Under the pieces are notes generated by a model. The model searched no databases, had not been told where the DNA came from, and saw nothing but the letters and a program-made list of their open reading frames with translations. A stretch of 64,000 nucleotides of DNA from Flavobacterium eburneipallidum (GTDB lineage Bacteria; Bacteroidota; Bacteroidia; Flavobacteriales; Flavobacteriaceae), in NCBI RefSeq assembly GCF_027111355.2, contig NZ_CP114291.2:930001-994000 (forward strand), in the 5' to 3' direction. The position numbers and the translations under genes are program-made. Position 1 is the first letter of the stretch; each line of letters opens with the position of its first letter. Below, one piece after another: positions 61,269 to 64,000 of the stretch.

Positions 61269-61676
61269 ATGAAAGAAGTAAAAAAAAGATCAGATTGTCC
61301 TATTAGCTGTACATTAGACGTGTTTGGCGATAAGTGGTCTTTCTTGATTATAAGGGATTTAATGTTTGCTAAAGAATGTACTTATGGCGATTTTTTAAAA
61401 TCTGCAGAAGGAATTGCTACTAATATTTTGGCTTCTAGATTGGTTACTTTAGAAGAAAATAAAGTAATTCAAAAATTAGAACATCCCAACAGTAAGGCAA
61501 AAGTATTGTATAAATTAACTAGAAAAGGAATTGATTTGTTACCTGTGTTAATTGAAATGCACCTCTGGTTTGAAAAATATGGTACTATTCCAGACGACAA
61601 AAAAGAGATGTTTGAAATGGTGAAGAAAGACAAAGTTGGCTTTATAGAAAATATGACAAAGGTACTAGAGAATTAG
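61269..61676 (+). CDS. HxlR-family transcriptional regulator
   Basis: ATG 61269 gives 135 residues (MKEVKKRSDCPISCTLDVFGDKWSFLIIRDLMF). The winged helix-turn-helix pattern of the HxlR family is clear (EGIATNILASRLVTLEENKVIQKL, YKLTRKGIDLLPVLIEMHLWFEKY). C10 and C14 are near the N-terminus; the corresponding Cys in YodB/QorR-type members senses quinones or disulfide stress. It is divergent from the SDR-MDR operon and probably represses it. Confidence 0.93.
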   Translation: MKEVKKRSDCPISCTLDVFGDKWSFLIIRDLMFAKECTYGDFLKSAEGIATNILASRLVTLEENKVIQKLEHPNSKAKVLYKLTRKGIDLLPVLIEMHLWFEKYGTIPDDKKEMFEMVKKDKVGFIENMTKVLEN

Positions 61677-61805
61677 TCACTGTTTTGTAGGTCGCAATTT
61701 TACTAAACCACAATTTTACAAAAGGTTATCATTGGTTTTTTTGTAATTTTCTTATTTATTATGTTGTAAATTAGCCTTGCCAAAGCTGTCTTTTGGTCTA
61801 AATTT

Positions 61806-62456
61806 ATGTATGTTTTATCCAAAGAATTATTTTTCCCACCTGTTTCCAATGCTAATTCTGATGGAATTTTAGCCATTGGTGGGGATTTGTCTTCAGAACG
61901 ATTATTATTGGCTTACAAAAGTGGTATATTTCCTTGGTTCGAAGATGGAGAACCTATTATTTGGTGGTCACCTAATCCTAGAATGGTTTTGTTTCTGGAT
62001 GAATTGGTGGTTTCTAAAAGTATGCGAAACATCTTGAATCGAAATATTTTCACAGTTACTTTTAATCAAAATTTCAGGGCAGTAATTTCGAATTGTCAAA
62101 AGATAAAACGCAGCGGACAAAACGGAACATGGATTACTAATGATATGATTGAAGCTTATTGCAAATTGAACGAATTGGGAATTGCAAAATCGGTTGAGGT
62201 TTGGCAAAATGAGGAATTGGTTGGCGGTTTATATGGTATTGATTTGGGTTATATTTTTTGCGGAGAAAGTATGTTTTCTAAAGTTTCGAATGCCTCAAAA
62301 GTGGCTTTTATAGCTTTGGTCAATCAATTAAAATCGAACAATTATAAACTTTTGGATTGTCAGGTGTATAATGAGCATCTCGAAAGTTTGGGCTGTCGTG
62401 AAATTGATAGAACTGATTTTATTGAAATTCTAAAAAATAACCATTATTCATTTTAG
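61806..62456 (+). CDS. aat: Leucyl/phenylalanyl-tRNA-protein transferase
   Basis: The 216-residue protein has the Aat pattern: LLLAYKSGIFPWFEDGEPIIWWSPNPRMVLF, NGTWITNDMIEAYCKLNELG, VGGLYGIDLGYIFCGESMFS and LLDCQVYNEHLESLG. It adds Leu or Phe to proteins with N-terminal Arg or Lys, marking them for ClpAP degradation. It is close to family length. Confidence 0.96.
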   Translation: MYVLSKELFFPPVSNANSDGILAIGGDLSSERLLLAYKSGIFPWFEDGEPIIWWSPNPRMVLFLDELVVSKSMRNILNRNIFTVTFNQNFRAVISNCQKIKRSGQNGTWITNDMIEAYCKLNELGIAKSVEVWQNEELVGGLYGIDLGYIFCGESMFSKVSNASKVAFIALVNQLKSNNYKLLDCQVYNEHLESLGCREIDRTDFIEILKNNHYSF

Positions 62457-62457
62457 C

Positions 62458-62490
62458 ATCTTTGTCAAAGTTTTGAACTTTGACAAAGAT
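62458..62490. repeat. Perfect 15-bp hairpin, copy 2
   Basis: Arms 62458-62472 and 62476-62490 have exactly the same stem as the element at 39483-39516, with loop TTG instead of CAAA. It lies just after the aat stop and before the MOSC gene. Confidence 0.85.
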
Positions 62491-62515
62491 TATTACTCAT
62501 CATAAGCAAATAATT

Positions 62516-63307
62516 ATGAATTACGTTGTAACTGAATTATATATTTACCCCATCAAAAGTTTAGCGAGAATAACCGTTAAAAGTGCGAAAGCGGAAGAAA
62601 TGGGTTTCGAAAATGACAGAAGATGGATGTTGATTGACGAAAATAATGAATTTATTACCCAACGTGAACATCGAGAATTAAGTCAGTTTTATCCTGAAAT
62701 AAAAGAAGGTAAAATATCCATTTCACATTATGATACAACCCACGAATTCTTTATCGATGAAAGTTTAAATGAACCTATTTCTTCAAAAGTTTGGGACGAT
62801 GAAATTAAAGTAGTAGAAGTCAATAAGGAAACATCCAAATGGTTTAGTGAACAACTTGGTTTTAGTTGTAAACTAGTTAAAATCATCAATAAAGGAGATA
62901 GAAAGCATAGTAGTTCTCGATTGAATCAAACCTTGAATGTGAGTCTGGCTGATGGTTATCCGTATTTGTTAATTGGTTCTAAAAGTTTGGATTTTTTAAA
63001 CGAAAAATTAGAAGAAAGAATAACTATTCAACGATTCAGACCTAATATTGTTATTCATACTGAACTTCCTCATGAGGAAGATTATTTTGAATTTTTTCAG
63101 ATTGGAGATGTGAAATTTCAAAACGCTAAACCCTGTGGTAGATGCGTAATGGTCAATAACAATCCAAAGACAGGTATGCTGCTAAAAGAGCCTTTAAAGA
63201 CATTGAGCACCTATCGAACATCAAATAATAATGTGTATTTTGGTACCAATATATTGTCTTTAAGTGAAGGATTAATTAACGTTGGCGACAAATTATGCTT
63301 TAAATAA
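62516..63307 (+). CDS. MOSC-domain protein (YcbX-like)
   Basis: ATG 62516 gives 263 residues. Residues 1-115 form the MOSC N-terminal beta-barrel (VTELYIYPIKSLARITVKSAKAEEMGFENDRRWMLID), and the rest the MOSC domain (RFRPNIVIHTELPHEEDYFEFFQIGDVKFQNAKPCGRCVM). The Cys of KPCGRC is the likely molybdenum-cofactor ligand. Family members reduce N-hydroxylated compounds. No C-terminal ferredoxin domain is present. Confidence 0.92.
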   Translation: MNYVVTELYIYPIKSLARITVKSAKAEEMGFENDRRWMLIDENNEFITQREHRELSQFYPEIKEGKISISHYDTTHEFFIDESLNEPISSKVWDDEIKVVEVNKETSKWFSEQLGFSCKLVKIINKGDRKHSSSRLNQTLNVSLADGYPYLLIGSKSLDFLNEKLEERITIQRFRPNIVIHTELPHEEDYFEFFQIGDVKFQNAKPCGRCVMVNNNPKTGMLLKEPLKTLSTYRTSNNNVYFGTNILSLSEGLINVGDKLCFK

Positions 63308-63499
63308 TTACTTGTCAATTTTTGTCCAACAATCTTCCACATGATCGTTGACCATTCCTGTAGCTTGCATGTGGGCATAAACTACTGTTGAGCCTACAAA
63401 TTTAAAGCCTCGTTTTTTTAAATCTTTACTGATTTTGTCTGAAAGTGGAGTGGTGGCGGTTACTTCTCTTAATGATTTACGTTTATTGTCGATGGGTTT
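63308..63499 (-). pseudogene. tag: C-terminal remnant of 3-methyladenine DNA glycosylase I
   Basis: Read on the - strand, the bases encode KPIDNKRKSLREV, then LSDKISKDLKKRGFKFVGST, then VVYAHMQATGMVNDHVEDCW and a stop at 63310-63308. This is the characteristic C-terminal third of Tag, including the conserved RGFKFVGST and YAHMQATGMVNDH blocks. An in-frame stop lies directly before (63502-63500), and the N-terminal two thirds with the zinc ligands and catalytic residues are absent. The remnant touches the MOSC stop codon. It is a degraded gene, probably cut by a rearrangement near 63500. Confidence 0.85.
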
Positions 63500-63546
63500 T
63501 TATATGAATTGCTAGAAACTAAAATTAGTTTCTAATAATAATTTTT

Positions 63547-63999
63547 CTATTCGTAAAAGTATTGAGTTGTGTATGTTTCTAAACCACCATTTCCATCGGA
63601 ATAGCTGTATTTGTTTTCTTTTAAATAAGAATTTGTACTATACTTCGTTTCGTAAGTAGTATATATATTTGGGTATAGAACAATAGTTGAGCCTTTGCTA
63701 CTTTCAGATAAAGTTGTTGTCTTTATGACATTGTTTGATGATGAAACATCGCTATTAGAACTAATTTTATTTAAACCTAAAATGTTTTTAAATGGATTTT
63801 TATTGTTGTCATATTCATATAGATAGGTGTATTTATATGTAATTGTATTATAGGAAAGGCTGTTTTTGACTTCTTTTACCAAATTTCCATTTGCGTAAGT
63901 TAGGATTCTGTTTTCTGGTAATTTTGTTTCTATTCCAGTAACAGAATCAATACTATAATTCTGTTCAGTAATGGTTCCATTTGTATTATCGCTATATAT
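63547..63999 (-). CDS. Hypothetical protein, N-terminus outside the window
   Basis: The - strand frame ending at 63547 stays open to the window edge, so only the C-terminal 150 residues are visible. The composition is rich in Ser, Thr, Asn and Tyr with regular patterns (YKYTYLYEYDNNKNPFKNIL, YSYSDGNGGLETYTTQYFYE), like the YD-type beta-hairpin repeats of surface proteins in flavobacteria. An exported or lipoprotein location is likely but the signal cannot be seen. Function unknown. Confidence 0.65.
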   Translation of the reverse strand: MYSDNTNGTITEQNYSIDSVTGIETKLPENRILTYANGNLVKEVKNSLSYNTITYKYTYLYEYDNNKNPFKNILGLNKISSNSDVSSSNNVIKTTTLSESSKGSTIVLYPNIYTTYETKYSTNSYLKENKYSYSDGNGGLETYTTQYFYE

Positions 64000-64000
64000 A

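Overview
The window looks like the chromosome of a flavobacterium (phylum Bacteroidetes, probably Flavobacterium or a close relative). The evidence is a secreted pectate lyase with a type IX secretion (Por) sorting tail, promoters of the Bacteroidetes kind (TTG, a spacer of about 19 bases, then TAnnTTTG), an AT-rich genome with almost no Shine-Dalgarno signals, a TPP riboswitch in front of a TonB-dependent receptor, and typical flavobacterial proteins (heptaprenylglyceryl-phosphate-synthase-like PcrB, DUF4301, DUF3127). No tRNA, rRNA, CRISPR array, SusC/SusD pair or complete insertion sequence was found.

Region 1 (1-32.5 kb, + strand) is the downstream part of a large polysaccharide utilisation locus. 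It encodes exported glycan-degrading proteins: a GH43-like protein cut by the window edge, two GH78 alpha-L-rhamnosidases, a GH95 protein, two GH2 enzymes, a GH67/GH115-like protein, an MGH1/GH63-like lipoprotein, two beta-propeller sialidase-like proteins, an alpha/beta-hydrolase esterase and an exported sugar-isomerase-like protein. The set fits a rhamnose-rich pectic side chain (rhamnogalacturonan I or II) or a similar plant or algal glycan. Two AT-rich foreign-looking genes sit inside it: a putative PD-(D/E)xK nuclease broken by a 7-bp tandem duplication, and a RES-domain protein. The locus ends in a tightly coupled cytoplasmic module: RuBisCO-like protein, DUF1537 acid-sugar kinase, a racemase-superfamily protein with only one of the two usual cysteines, and a BASS-type transporter. 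I read this as catabolism of an acidic branched sugar, possibly related to apionate, released by the upstream enzymes.

Region 2 (32.5-44.3 kb, - strand) has a PL1 pectate lyase, a PagL-like outer-membrane protein and a seven-gene operon. The operon encodes two solute-binding-protein-fold proteins without signal peptides, two tandem class III CoA-transferases, a Gfo/Idh/MocA oxidoreductase, a MaoC-type hydratase and a FucP-type sugar symporter. There are no ABC permease or ATPase genes. Operator-like sequences sharing CG(T/C)AATCGAT lie before the pectate lyase and over the -33 box of the operon promoter, which suggests joint control. This operon is my first candidate for an undescribed system; the RuBisCO-like module is the second.

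Region 3 (44.3-64 kb) is mostly ordinary core genome: ahcY, a phosphopantetheinyl transferase, pcrB, pnuC, a NadR-like kinase fused to DUF4301, arfB, a TPP-controlled TonB receptor, greA, a HIT protein, a histidine kinase, an SSB-like DUF3127 protein, a PAP2 phosphatase, a redox pair under a divergent HxlR regulator, aat and a MOSC protein. Unusual points here are an AAA ATPase gene flanked by a duplicated phosphopantetheinyl-transferase gene end and headed by a perfect 24-bp palindrome, a Rieske-like lipoprotein without histidine ligands, and a C-terminal remnant of a 3-methyladenine glycosylase gene.

Many intergenic gaps hold palindromic repeats. One loose family has arms built from short repeated words (such as AATTTGTG, AATCTGTG, CTTATATG) and ends just before the start codon of the next gene.
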